Assembly: GCA_964601895.1 (NCBI GenBank)
Contig: CAZROT010000001.1
Location: forward strand, 310,001 to 374,000
Length of the DNA stretch: 64,000 nucleotides
Direction of reading: 5' to 3'
Source of the DNA: CAZROT01 sp964601895
GTDB taxonomy: Bacteria > Pseudomonadota > Gammaproteobacteria > Enterobacterales > Enterobacteriaceae
Part shown: piece after piece, positions 1 through 8,257 of the stretch
Layout of the letters: the number at the start of each line of letters is the position of its first letter
How positions within the stretch are numbered: position 1 is the stretch's first letter
Notes under the pieces: generated by a model
Seen by the model: the letters and a program-made list of their open reading frames with translations, nothing else
Told to the model about the DNA's origin: nothing
Database searches by the model: none
Translations under genes and position numbers: made by a program

Positions 1-44
1 GCGTAATTACCAAAGGGAAGTTTTGCTGTCCGCGTAATACTACG

Positions 45-1598
45 TTGTCTAAAGCTCAACAATGCAGCTCTCTCGTTGCCTGCTCCATTTTCTCAAAGAA
101 AAAAATTTTTTACTCAGGTCATTGCCGCCACAGGGCCCTTTCTGGCTGGTTCTCGCTATGTCGAATTATTGCTACAGGTATAATATTGATGTCTGCTTTT
201 ACTACTTTTGCGGGCGACGCACCGCGACTTGAGACAAAAAAAATAGCGGCGATTAATCGGTATGTGATGGCCGAAATGGCACGGCAGAGGATCCCCGGTC
301 TGGCACTGGGAATCTATAAAAACGGCACGCCAGTGTTAGCAAAAGGTTACGGCATGGCAAATGTCGAGCTCAATGTACCAATGAGCGCAGATAGTGTTCT
401 GCAATCAGGCTCCATTGCTAAATCTTTTACTGCAACGGCAGTAATGATGCTTGTAGAACGGGGACAGATAAAGCTGGACGACAGTATTAGTAAATATTTT
501 CCACAAGCGCCTGCCAGCTGGGAACCCATTAGCATAGCCAACCTGTTATCGCATACATCAGGTTTACCAGCCTACGATACCGTTGAACTGCAAAAACCGG
601 GAATGCCTTTTGATCTTCGCAGCGATTTTTCAGAGGATGACATGGTGGCGAAAATTGCCAGGTTGCCGATTAATTTTAATCCGGGCGAAAACTGGTCTTA
701 TGAAAACACCAATTTTGTACTGCTCGGCATACTCATCCATCGTGTTACCGGGCAACACTATAGTCAGTTTCTTCAGGAGAATATATTTTCGCCTCTCGGT
801 ATGAAATCAACGCGTATCATTTCAGATATTGATATTGTCCCCAACAGAGCTGCTGGCTATGAGATTATTGGCGGAAAATTGGGTAATCAGCGCTGGGTTT
901 CACCCACTTTTAATGCAACCGCTGACGGCGCAATGTACTTTACGATACGAGATATCGCACATTGGGATCGTGCACTCTACGGCGAAAGCCTCCTGAAACG
1001 CGAGTCGCTTCAACAAATGTGGACACCCTATCCATACGCAGGAAAGCAATCAGCAGAAGGCTTTGGTTTCGGTTGGGCAGTCGAGTCTGTCAACGGCCAT
1101 CGCGTTATCGAGCACGGTGGCGCCTGGCAGGGATTTACCGCATATTTTTCGCGTTATATCGATAAGCAGCTGACTGTTGTTGTGCTGACCAATCTTGATG
1201 CTGACCATAGCAACCCTCTCGCTGTCGTTCGTGCTGTCGCCGGGCTGGTTGAGCCTGCTCTCGACGTTGCTCCCCGCAAAGCGATTAAAGACGAAAAGGC
1301 TGATTTTTCGCAAAAAATGTGGGTCACATTTAAGGATCTGATAAAAGAAGGGGTAAAAAGTAACATAGCTAAAGAGCGCGGTCTGTCCGCCGGGGAAATA
1401 GAAGATTTGCGCCAGCTTTTGCCTGATAGCTGGTCACAAAACAGGCCTGAACTCATCGACAGGGAGATAAGCGGAAAAGACTTACTGTCAGTTTACCGCA
1501 CAGGTAAGGGCAATAATAAGCGACTTCTCAATGTATTAAGCAATGCAGATGACAAAATCATTACATTTGACATCACCCCCGATCCTGACAATCGTTGA
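45..1598 (+). CDS. Serine hydrolase, beta-lactamase/PBP-like family
   Basis: Predicted exported serine hydrolase of the class C beta-lactamase/esterase-like fold. The active-site motifs are visible: SIAK at about residues 123-126 (SxxK), YEN at 219-221 (YxN) and HGG at 357-359, which stands in for KTG. A hydrophobic stretch near residues 40-57 ending in AFA-like residues looks like a signal peptide. About 130 residues follow the catalytic domain, a common C-terminal extension in this family. The start is uncertain: the TTG at 45 has no clear ribosome site, and the first in-frame ATG at 189 would remove most of the signal peptide. Substrate unknown; such proteins include peptidases, esterases and peptidoglycan hydrolases. 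A likely terminator follows. Family assignment is firm, function is not. Confidence 0.8.
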   Translation: MSKAQQCSSLVACSIFSKKKIFYSGHCRHRALSGWFSLCRIIATGIILMSAFTTFAGDAPRLETKKIAAINRYVMAEMARQRIPGLALGIYKNGTPVLAKGYGMANVELNVPMSADSVLQSGSIAKSFTATAVMMLVERGQIKLDDSISKYFPQAPASWEPISIANLLSHTSGLPAYDTVELQKPGMPFDLRSDFSEDDMVAKIARLPINFNPGENWSYENTNFVLLGILIHRVTGQHYSQFLQENIFSPLGMKSTRIISDIDIVPNRAAGYEIIGGKLGNQRWVSPTFNATADGAMYFTIRDIAHWDRALYGESLLKRESLQQMWTPYPYAGKQSAEGFGFGWAVESVNGHRVIEHGGAWQGFTAYFSRYIDKQLTVVVLTNLDADHSNPLAVVRAVAGLVEPALDVAPRKAIKDEKADFSQKMWVTFKDLIKEGVKSNIAKERGLSAGEIEDLRQLLPDSWSQNRPELIDREISGKDLLSVYRTGKGNNKRLLNVLSNADDKIITFDITPDPDNR

Positions 1599-1616
1599 CC
1601 CGATAAAAAAGGAAAA

Positions 1617-1648
1617 CAAAGCATCCCGCCCATGCGCGGGATGTTTAT
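1617..1648 (+). terminator. Rho-independent-type hairpin after the serine hydrolase
   Basis: An 8-bp perfect stem (CATCCCGC at 1622-1629 and GCGGGATG at 1636-1643) with a 6-nt loop is preceded by A-rich sequence and followed by a short TTT/A-T run. The T tract is short, so termination strength is uncertain. Confidence 0.55.
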
Positions 1649-2163
1649 AAACGTACGGCTTTATTGCCGGCATGCAGTATCAGTCAGGTAAAGCGTATTA
1701 ACACCCGGTTTTCCTTGTTGTAATTTTACTTATCACTATGTTCTCGATTTTTTTACCGGTATAGCTGTCAGCCATGCCATAGTAACTTTTATTGCGTTAA
1801 TCCTGTTTACCGCCTGCGCTACCCAGCGCGGCTCCCGGCCTCTGCACCAGATTAATGACGCCTGCCCTGCTCAATCTACCAAGCTCTTTCATTGATACAA
1901 GATAGTCAATACTGTTGTTGATGAAATATTAATGTATGTTGTAACTAAAAACCAGATAACCAGCTAAACAAGGTGATTGCAATTGTTTCCTGTAGAGCAT
2001 CTGTTAATAGCAGGCTTCGGATCTCCTCATTAATTAACGGATAAAAATTACTGTTCACTGTCACTGTGACTTTTTCACTGCAGCATAAGCAAATTTAATT
2101 AAATATCCGCTTTCTTGTTGCACGTAGCAGTTGACTGGCGCAGCAATTTTCATCATGTTATAT
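1649..2163. other. Gene-poor stretch with a possible lipoprotein remnant
   Basis: No intact gene is seen between the serine hydrolase and metF. On the plus strand, 1779-1895 reads as a hydrophobic segment followed by a lipobox-like FTAC and about 30 more residues before a TGA, but there is no usable start codon. It may be the decayed 5' end of a small lipoprotein gene. The rest shows nothing recognisable until the met boxes. Confidence 0.3.
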
Positions 2164-2195
2164 AGACGTCTAAATATCTAAACGTCTAGATTGGA
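2164..2195 (+). promoter_or_regulatory. Tandem MetJ operator (met boxes) upstream of metF
   Basis: Contiguous 8-bp units start at 2164: AGACGTCT (8/8 to the MetJ consensus), AAATATCT (5/8), AAACGTCT (7/8) and a poor fourth unit. Tandem met boxes in this phasing bind MetJ with S-adenosylmethionine and repress methionine genes. metF starts about 190 bp downstream, implying a long leader or a promoter between operator and gene. Confidence 0.85.
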
Positions 2196-2383
2196 TTTTT
2201 TCAGCGCTCGCTGCAGAGAAATTGCACGAGGAACAACGGAACACAGAATCAGGGTGGACATAACGCCATATGAGGATTCGACTTATCACAGACAAGGCAG
2301 CGATTTCCTCGCAACCGCATTTCGCCTGTGGCCTGTCGCGTATGGCCGCCGGTCACTTTACTGATGATTGAGGTAGCACAGAG

Positions 2384-3271
2384 ATGAGCTTTTCCTATTC
2401 CCACCAGCTGGCCCAGCTGAATCAAAATCTTGCCGAATTACAGGGTAATGTAAACGTATCATTTGAATTTTTTCCGCCCCGGACTGAGGAAATGGAAAAT
2501 ACCTTGTGGAGCTCCATTGAGCGCCTCAGCAGGCTAAAACCGCAGTTCTTTTCTGTCACTTATGGCGCCAATTCAGGTGAACGCGACCGTACTCACAATG
2601 TCATTAAGAATATAAAAGAGCGCACCGGTCTGAATGCTGCGCCCCACCTGACCTGTATCGATGCATCACCCATAGAGCTACGCGCTATTGCACAGGACTA
2701 CTGGGAAAATGGCATTCGTAACATCGTCGCCCTGCGTGGTGATCTGCCACCTGGCGGGAGAAAACCACAAATGTATGCAGCAGATCTGGTTACACTGCTA
2801 AAAAACGTGGGTGATTTTACTGTTTCAGTCGCTGCTTATCCCGAAGTACACCGCGAAGCCAGAAGTGCCCAGTCAGATCTGATTAACCTGAAACGTAAAA
2901 TTGATGCAGGAGCAAGCCAGGCAATCACCCAGTTCTTTTTCGACATTGATAACTATCTGCGTTTTCGCGATCGCTGCGTATCGGCAGGCATTGAAATAGA
3001 AATTATTCCGGGTATTTTACCGGTATCAAACTTTAAACAACTGCAGCGTTTTGCTTCCCTGTCTGGGGTACATATTCCTGACTGGATGTCCAGACTGTTT
3101 TATGGCCTGGACGATGATCCTGAAACGCGTAAAATGGTGGGTGCATCCATTGCCATGGATATGGTTAAAATTCTCCGTCGTGAGGGCATCAGGGATTTTC
3201 ATTTTTATACACTGAATCGTTCAGAGCTCAGTTATGCTATCTGCCATACCTTAGGCATAAGGCCCTGCTAG
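2384..3271 (+). CDS. metF: 5,10-methylenetetrahydrofolate reductase
   Basis: Cytoplasmic flavoenzyme that reduces 5,10-methylene-THF to 5-methyl-THF, the methyl donor for methionine synthesis. The 295-residue length matches the enterobacterial enzyme (about 296). Typical family blocks are present: SFEFFPPRT near residue 27, the SVTYGANSG segment near residue 58 and HLTCIDAS near residue 87. A TIM barrel is expected. Tandem MetJ boxes about 190 bp upstream indicate repression by MetJ. metJBL genes are not adjacent, unlike E. coli. It converges on fumC with a 100-bp gap. Identification is secure. Confidence 0.97.
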   Translation: MSFSYSHQLAQLNQNLAELQGNVNVSFEFFPPRTEEMENTLWSSIERLSRLKPQFFSVTYGANSGERDRTHNVIKNIKERTGLNAAPHLTCIDASPIELRAIAQDYWENGIRNIVALRGDLPPGGRKPQMYAADLVTLLKNVGDFTVSVAAYPEVHREARSAQSDLINLKRKIDAGASQAITQFFFDIDNYLRFRDRCVSAGIEIEIIPGILPVSNFKQLQRFASLSGVHIPDWMSRLFYGLDDDPETRKMVGASIAMDMVKILRREGIRDFHFYTLNRSELSYAICHTLGIRPC

Positions 3272-3371
3272 CCCCCTCTCCCTGCAGGTGATAGCATCCC
3301 TGTCAATGGCGTAGGTCCATTCAATGGCAGGTCGACGCCAGAACGAACAGCACAGACTGTGCTCTCTTAAT

Positions 3372-4787
3372 TCACGTCCTTTTTGCCTCAGATGTGACTG
3401 TGATACCCACCATATCCTGCGGCCGCACCCATGCATCAAACTGTGTTTCTGTCAGATAGCCCGATTGCAATGCAGCTGCTTTTAATGTCAATCCTTCCTT
3501 ATGCGCCTTCTTGGCAATCTCTGCCGCTTTATCGTAACCAATATGTGGGTTTAAGGCAGTCACCAGCATCAGAGACTCATTAAGTAGCTGCGTGATGCGT
3601 GCCCTGTCCGGCTCAATGCCACTGGCGCAATACTGATTAAAACCATGCATACCATCAGCCAGCAGGCGTACCGACTGCAACCAGTTATGAATGATCATCG
3701 GGCGGAAAACATTCAGTTCAAAATTACCGGATGCTCCACCGATATTAACAGCAACATCGTTACCCATCACCTGAGCACACAACATGGTCATGGCTTCGCA
3801 CTGAGTAGGATTGACTTTACCCGGCATAATCGAGCTTCCCGGCTCATTTTCCGGGATACGAATTTCACCAATACCGCAACGTGGGCCTGATGCCAGCCAG
3901 CGAACATCATTGGCAATTTTCATCAGCGAAGCCGCAAGACCTTTCAGCGCCCCATGACCATGAACCAGCGCATCACAACCTGCCAGGGCTTCAAATTTAT
4001 TGGGTGCGGTGGAAAAAGGCTGCCCGGTGAGCACAGCCAGCTCTTTTGCCACACGTACTGCGTATTCCGGATGGGTATTGAGGCCTGTCCCTACTGCCGT
4101 TCCACCGAGTGCAAGCTCACAGAGATGAGGAATCGCTGCCTTAAGATGCCTGTCGGCATGCACCAGCATCGCCACCCAACCTGATATCTCCTGGCCAAGG
4201 GTAAGCGGCGTGGCATCCTGCAAATGCGTACGACCAATCTTGACAATATCACGAAAGGCCTCGGCCTTAGCAGTCAGCGTTTTTTGCAGAATACTCAGTT
4301 CCGGTAACAGGTGATTGCACAGTGCCAGAATGGCGGCAACATGCATGGCGGTGGGAAAAACATCATTGGAACTCTGGCTTTTATTGACATCATCATTAGG
4401 ATGAATCAGGCGATCATTGCCTCTTTTCCCACCCAGAATTTCACTACCCCGATTGGCCAGCACCTCATTCATGTTCATATTGGTCTGAGTCCCTGAACCC
4501 GTCTGCCAGACAGAAAGGGGAAATTCAGCTGTATGCTTATTATTAATGACTTCATCAGCAGCCTGAATAATTGCGTTGCCTTTTTCTGCTGACAGCAAAC
4601 CCAGCTGCATATTAACACTGGCCGCGGCACGCTTGGTCAATGCCAGGGCATGAATCAGCGTACCGGGCATCTTTTCCTGTGAAATGCGAAAATGCTCCAG
4701 TGAGCGCTGGGTCTGCGCTCCCCATAACTGATTAACAGGGACGTCCACAGGCCCCATGGAATCTTTTTCAGTACGCGTTGCCACCAT
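3372..4787 (-). CDS. fumC: Class II fumarate hydratase
   Basis: Iron-independent fumarase of the TCA cycle, converting fumarate to L-malate as a cytoplasmic homotetramer. The 471-residue length fits the family (E. coli 467). The aspartase/fumarase signature GSSIMPGKVN lies at about 317-326 and the catalytic-base region GRTHLQDATP places His188 as in E. coli. An AAGGAG ribosome site lies 8 nt before the ATG at 4787. It is divergent from manA; in E. coli fumA lies between fumC and manA, and it is absent here. The divergent region carries two palindromes listed separately. Confidence 0.97.
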   Translation of the reverse strand: MVATRTEKDSMGPVDVPVNQLWGAQTQRSLEHFRISQEKMPGTLIHALALTKRAAASVNMQLGLLSAEKGNAIIQAADEVINNKHTAEFPLSVWQTGSGTQTNMNMNEVLANRGSEILGGKRGNDRLIHPNDDVNKSQSSNDVFPTAMHVAAILALCNHLLPELSILQKTLTAKAEAFRDIVKIGRTHLQDATPLTLGQEISGWVAMLVHADRHLKAAIPHLCELALGGTAVGTGLNTHPEYAVRVAKELAVLTGQPFSTAPNKFEALAGCDALVHGHGALKGLAASLMKIANDVRWLASGPRCGIGEIRIPENEPGSSIMPGKVNPTQCEAMTMLCAQVMGNDVAVNIGGASGNFELNVFRPMIIHNWLQSVRLLADGMHGFNQYCASGIEPDRARITQLLNESLMLVTALNPHIGYDKAAEIAKKAHKEGLTLKAAALQSGYLTETQFDAWVRPQDMVGITVTSEAKRT

Positions 4788-4831
4788 TGCTGATCTCCTT
4801 GTAATCTGAGCTCGTAATAAAAGATAGCCCC

Positions 4832-4844
4832 CTGGTTAAACCAG
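4832..4844. repeat. 13-bp perfect palindrome in the fumC-manA gap
   Basis: CTGGTT-A-AACCAG is a perfect inverted repeat about 45 bp before the fumC start, and could be a protein-binding site. It shares the GGTT/AACC core with the larger palindrome at 4956-4981. Confidence 0.4.
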
Positions 4845-4955
4845 CATAGAAAACAGATAGCTATCTCACTGAGGCAATAATCATAAAGTAACGCCCAGCG
4901 CAAAAACAGTGATCGGCACTGATAATAAACTGAACAGACCTGACTAACATGCATC

Positions 4956-4981
4956 GCTAAACCCGCTATAGCTGGTTTAGC
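4956..4981. promoter_or_regulatory. 26-bp near-perfect palindrome between fumC and manA
   Basis: Outer arms GCTAAACC and GGTTTAGC flank an inner 8-bp palindrome GCTATAGC, with only one mismatched pair over 26 bp. It sits about 150 bp before the manA start and 170 bp before fumC. There is no T-run, so an operator is more likely than a terminator. The cognate regulator is not recognised. The rest of 4788-5131 is intergenic with no gene seen. Confidence 0.45.
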
Positions 4982-5131
4982 AGGATTCCCTGTTACACTT
5001 AACATTCACGGGATTGTTAAATGATAATGGCAGGACAGGGTATTGATTGTACCCTGCGTGTGGTATTAATAAATTTATCTGGTACGCAGGCTGCCAGAAT
5101 CAATCATCATTTTTATAAACAGATAAATATT

Positions 5132-6313
5132 ATGCAAAAAATGAATAATGTGGTGCAAAATTACGCATGGGGTAGTAAGGATGCATTAACCCGCCTTTAC
5201 GGTATAAAAAACCCGCAGGGAAAACCTATGGCTGAACTCTGGATGGGCGCACATCCTAAAGGCAGCTCGTCGATTGCTGACACCAGTGGCAGACAGCGGA
5301 CGCTTTTAGATCTCATTAATGAAAATAAAGAAGCTTACTTAGGTACAGCAGTAGCCAGAGATTTTGGTGAACTGCCTTTTTTGTTTAAGGTTCTTTGTGC
5401 GGCACGTCCACTGTCCATTCAGGTTCATCCCAATAAAGCTGCTGCAATGGCAGGATTTGCCCGGGAAAATGCGGCAGGTATTCCCGTAAATACGGAACGG
5501 CGTAATTATCAGGATGCCAATCATAAGCCTGAACTGGTTTTTGCTCTGACCCCCTTTATGGCAATGAATGGTTTTCGCGAACTGAATGAAACAGCCGCGC
5601 TACTGCAACCTGTCCACAGCGCGCATAAAGACATAGAGGCATTTTTGCAACAACCTGATGCCCCTCATCTTATGACACTGTTTGCCAGCTTATTAAATCT
5701 GTCAGGTAAGCAGAAAGAACATGCACTCACTGTACTGAAATCGACACTTTCTCATCAGCAGGGAGAGGCTTTTGCAGCTGTCAGAAAAATCGCCACTTTT
5801 TATCCTGATGATACTGGCCTGTTTGCTCCCCTGCTACTGAACGTTATTACACTGCAACCCGGACAGGCGATGTTTCTGCAGGCAGAAACACCACATGCCT
5901 ATCTTGAAGGCGTGGCACTGGAAGTAATGGCGAATTCCGATAATGTACTGCGTGCAGGCTTGACTGAAAAACATATAGATATCCCGGAACTGCTGGCCAA
6001 TATACAATGCATCCCGCAATCCACTTCAGCGCTGTTACTGCAGACAAAAAAACAGGATGGCATGGAACTATTTCCTGTCCCTGTTCCCGATTTTGCTTTT
6101 TCACTGCATGAACTGTCGGCGGCGCCACAAAACCTGGTACAATCGAGCGCGGCCATCGTATTTTGTATTTCGGGTGTTGCCATTCTTGAAAAACAGGGAC
6201 AGCAGCTTTCCCTGATGCCGGGTGAATCCTGCTTCATAGCCGCTTTTGAAGCGCCAGTGAAAGTGAGCGGAGAGGGCCATATCGCCCGAGTTTATAACCT
6301 GACCTCATCGTAA
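5132..6313 (+). CDS. manA: Mannose-6-phosphate isomerase, class I
   Basis: Zinc enzyme interconverting mannose-6-phosphate and fructose-6-phosphate for mannose use and GDP-mannose supply. Hallmarks are NYAWGSK near the N-terminus, the metal-site blocks IQVHPNK and NHKPELV, and the C-terminal ETPHAYL and EVMANSDNVLRAG segments. The open frame reaches back to 5021, but the ATG at 5132 (MQKMNNVVQNYAWGS) aligns with the start of E. coli ManA and gives 393 residues, close to the usual 391. No strong ribosome site is seen before it. manA followed by ydgA is the conserved enterobacterial order. Confidence 0.96.
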   Translation: MQKMNNVVQNYAWGSKDALTRLYGIKNPQGKPMAELWMGAHPKGSSSIADTSGRQRTLLDLINENKEAYLGTAVARDFGELPFLFKVLCAARPLSIQVHPNKAAAMAGFARENAAGIPVNTERRNYQDANHKPELVFALTPFMAMNGFRELNETAALLQPVHSAHKDIEAFLQQPDAPHLMTLFASLLNLSGKQKEHALTVLKSTLSHQQGEAFAAVRKIATFYPDDTGLFAPLLLNVITLQPGQAMFLQAETPHAYLEGVALEVMANSDNVLRAGLTEKHIDIPELLANIQCIPQSTSALLLQTKKQDGMELFPVPVPDFAFSLHELSAAPQNLVQSSAAIVFCISGVAILEKQGQQLSLMPGESCFIAAFEAPVKVSGEGHIARVYNLTSS

Positions 6314-6340
6314 CAGAGGCAAAAAAAGGACCAGGAGTAC

Positions 6341-7813
6341 ATGAAAAAATCGTTAATGGTTACAGGTAGCCTTATGATACTGGGAATAGTATGGACTGGC
6401 ATTTCCTGGTATAGCGGCAAATTAATTGAACAACACCTGGAAAGTCTGACAGTCAGTGTCAATACACACATTAAACAAGAGTGGCCAGCTGGCGGTATTA
6501 CGCTGACTCTTCAGGATTATCAGCGTGGTATTTTTAGCAGCAGTGCCCGTTACCTTCTGCGGGCAGAAGGGCACGCGCTCTCACAAAATCTGCTGCCATC
6601 CGATGAGCTCATCATCAGCCAAACCATCAGCCATGGCCCCTTTCCGCTGGCTCAGCTAAAAAAGTTCAATTTTATTCCACAGATGGCTTCAGTGCACCTG
6701 ATGCTAAATGACACACCTGCAGTAAGAAAGTTATTTGATATTACTGAAGGACAGTCACCCATCGAGGCAGATTCACGTATTGCTTATAATGGTGATAGCT
6801 TCTCTGACATCATCATGATGCCCGTTCATCTCAACATGGATTCAATAACGCTGAAACTTTCCGGCACAACGCTGCAGGCAAGGCACTCAGCAACGCTGCA
6901 TAGCCTCTCCTTTTCAGGAAAAGCAGAGAGCATCGTGCTGACGGCTAAAAATCATGAAGATAAAACAGAGCAACTGACCTTTAAAGACTTCACACTGAAC
7001 AGCAGCAAAAAACCCGGTAAATTCGGCCTGAATATGGGTGATGATCAACTGGATATCGGTCAGTTGCTTCTTAACATTGACGGCAGGGATATTGTCACCA
7101 TAGCCATGCTCCATGTAAAAACAACGCTGAACGAAACCGACAGGCATATCAACGGACAGATGCATTACACCCTGAGTGCACTCCATTTGTATGGCCATCA
7201 TTTTGGATCTGGCAGCCTGACCATTAACGCTGACAGGCTTGACGGCCAGGCCGTTAAAGAGCTGGCGCCCGCCTGGCACCAGACGCTGGCACCACTCTGG
7301 TATCAGGATAAAAACAGTAATGCAGACAACCGCCTGGCACAATGGGAAGCCTTAGTGTTAGCAAAGTTTCCGGCATTTTTACAGTCTTCTCCTGACATCA
7401 GCATTGCTCCCTTCAGCTGGAAAAACAGCAAGGGAGAAAGCCAGCTGACATTCAAACTGACACTTACCGATCCTGCCGCTGGCAGTAACGCCCAGCCTGT
7501 CAGGCAGCATAAATTTGATTTTGACACAGTCAAAAATATGGATATGACGCTGACCATGCCCATGCCCATGCTGAGAGAGCTGGTTACTCAGGTAGCATTG
7601 TTACGGGGTCACGGTGAAGAAGAAGCGCGTAAACTGGCACAACAGCAGGTTCAGGGTCTGTCTGCTCTGGGGCAGCTGTTTAAACTGACGGTCACAAAAG
7701 ATGAAACCATCAGCAGCCACGTACGCTATGCAGATAATCAGGCTGAACTGAATGGCCAGAAAATACCACTGCAGGAATTGATAGATCTGTTCAGCCCGTT
7801 CAGCATACCGTAA
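6341..7813 (+). CDS. ydgA: YdgA family protein (DUF945)
   Basis: Inner-membrane-anchored protein of the YdgA/DUF945 family, role poorly defined. A single N-terminal hydrophobic segment (about residues 5-24) precedes a large predicted periplasmic domain rich in beta-strand patterns. Its 490 residues compare with about 502 in E. coli. A purine-rich ribosome site (AGGAG) precedes the ATG by 4 nt. It sits 27 bp after manA, the same neighbour as in E. coli, which supports the call. Confidence 0.88.
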   Translation: MKKSLMVTGSLMILGIVWTGISWYSGKLIEQHLESLTVSVNTHIKQEWPAGGITLTLQDYQRGIFSSSARYLLRAEGHALSQNLLPSDELIISQTISHGPFPLAQLKKFNFIPQMASVHLMLNDTPAVRKLFDITEGQSPIEADSRIAYNGDSFSDIIMMPVHLNMDSITLKLSGTTLQARHSATLHSLSFSGKAESIVLTAKNHEDKTEQLTFKDFTLNSSKKPGKFGLNMGDDQLDIGQLLLNIDGRDIVTIAMLHVKTTLNETDRHINGQMHYTLSALHLYGHHFGSGSLTINADRLDGQAVKELAPAWHQTLAPLWYQDKNSNADNRLAQWEALVLAKFPAFLQSSPDISIAPFSWKNSKGESQLTFKLTLTDPAAGSNAQPVRQHKFDFDTVKNMDMTLTMPMPMLRELVTQVALLRGHGEEEARKLAQQQVQGLSALGQLFKLTVTKDETISSHVRYADNQAELNGQKIPLQELIDLFSPFSIP

Positions 7814-8257
7814 TTTTATGGCAGCGCGCATCAAACACAGAGACAGGCCCCGCTATCAAAGCGGACCTGCTGGTGTGGCTGCCCGAATAGCCGGATGCAG
7901 TGCTGCGCATCCTGTTACAGGAAATACCTCCGCATAAAATTTTTGCAGGTAAAACGGGTAAACATTTACTGGTGACCCTGTCATAAAAAGGATTGCAACC
8001 GGAAAACGCGCTACGGACTTACCCTGATACGCATGTGGATTATTTATTTCAGGCTGGAGCGAAGAATTTCATAAAGCTGCCGCATAGCCTGAAAAGCATG
8101 ATTGCCGCATCCATATCCCACCGCCATACCACAGACAATATTGCTCCTCCATGAGGACGTCCCTGCTCTCGCCACTGAAGTCACTGCGTTCAGTGCCTCA
8201 GCAAGACAGAGAGCAAAAATGCGCGACCTCATGGCAGGAAAATAACCTGTCTGGTTT
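7814..8257. other. Gene-free stretch between ydgA and the type I secretion operon
   Basis: Contains a bulged hairpin just after ydgA (about 7848-7873, arms CAGG-CCGCT/AGCGG-CCTG) without a T-run, and a 39-codon plus-strand frame from 7818 with no recognisable product. A minus-strand frame through 8044-8232 lacks a ribosome site. No real gene is supported here. Confidence 0.4.
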
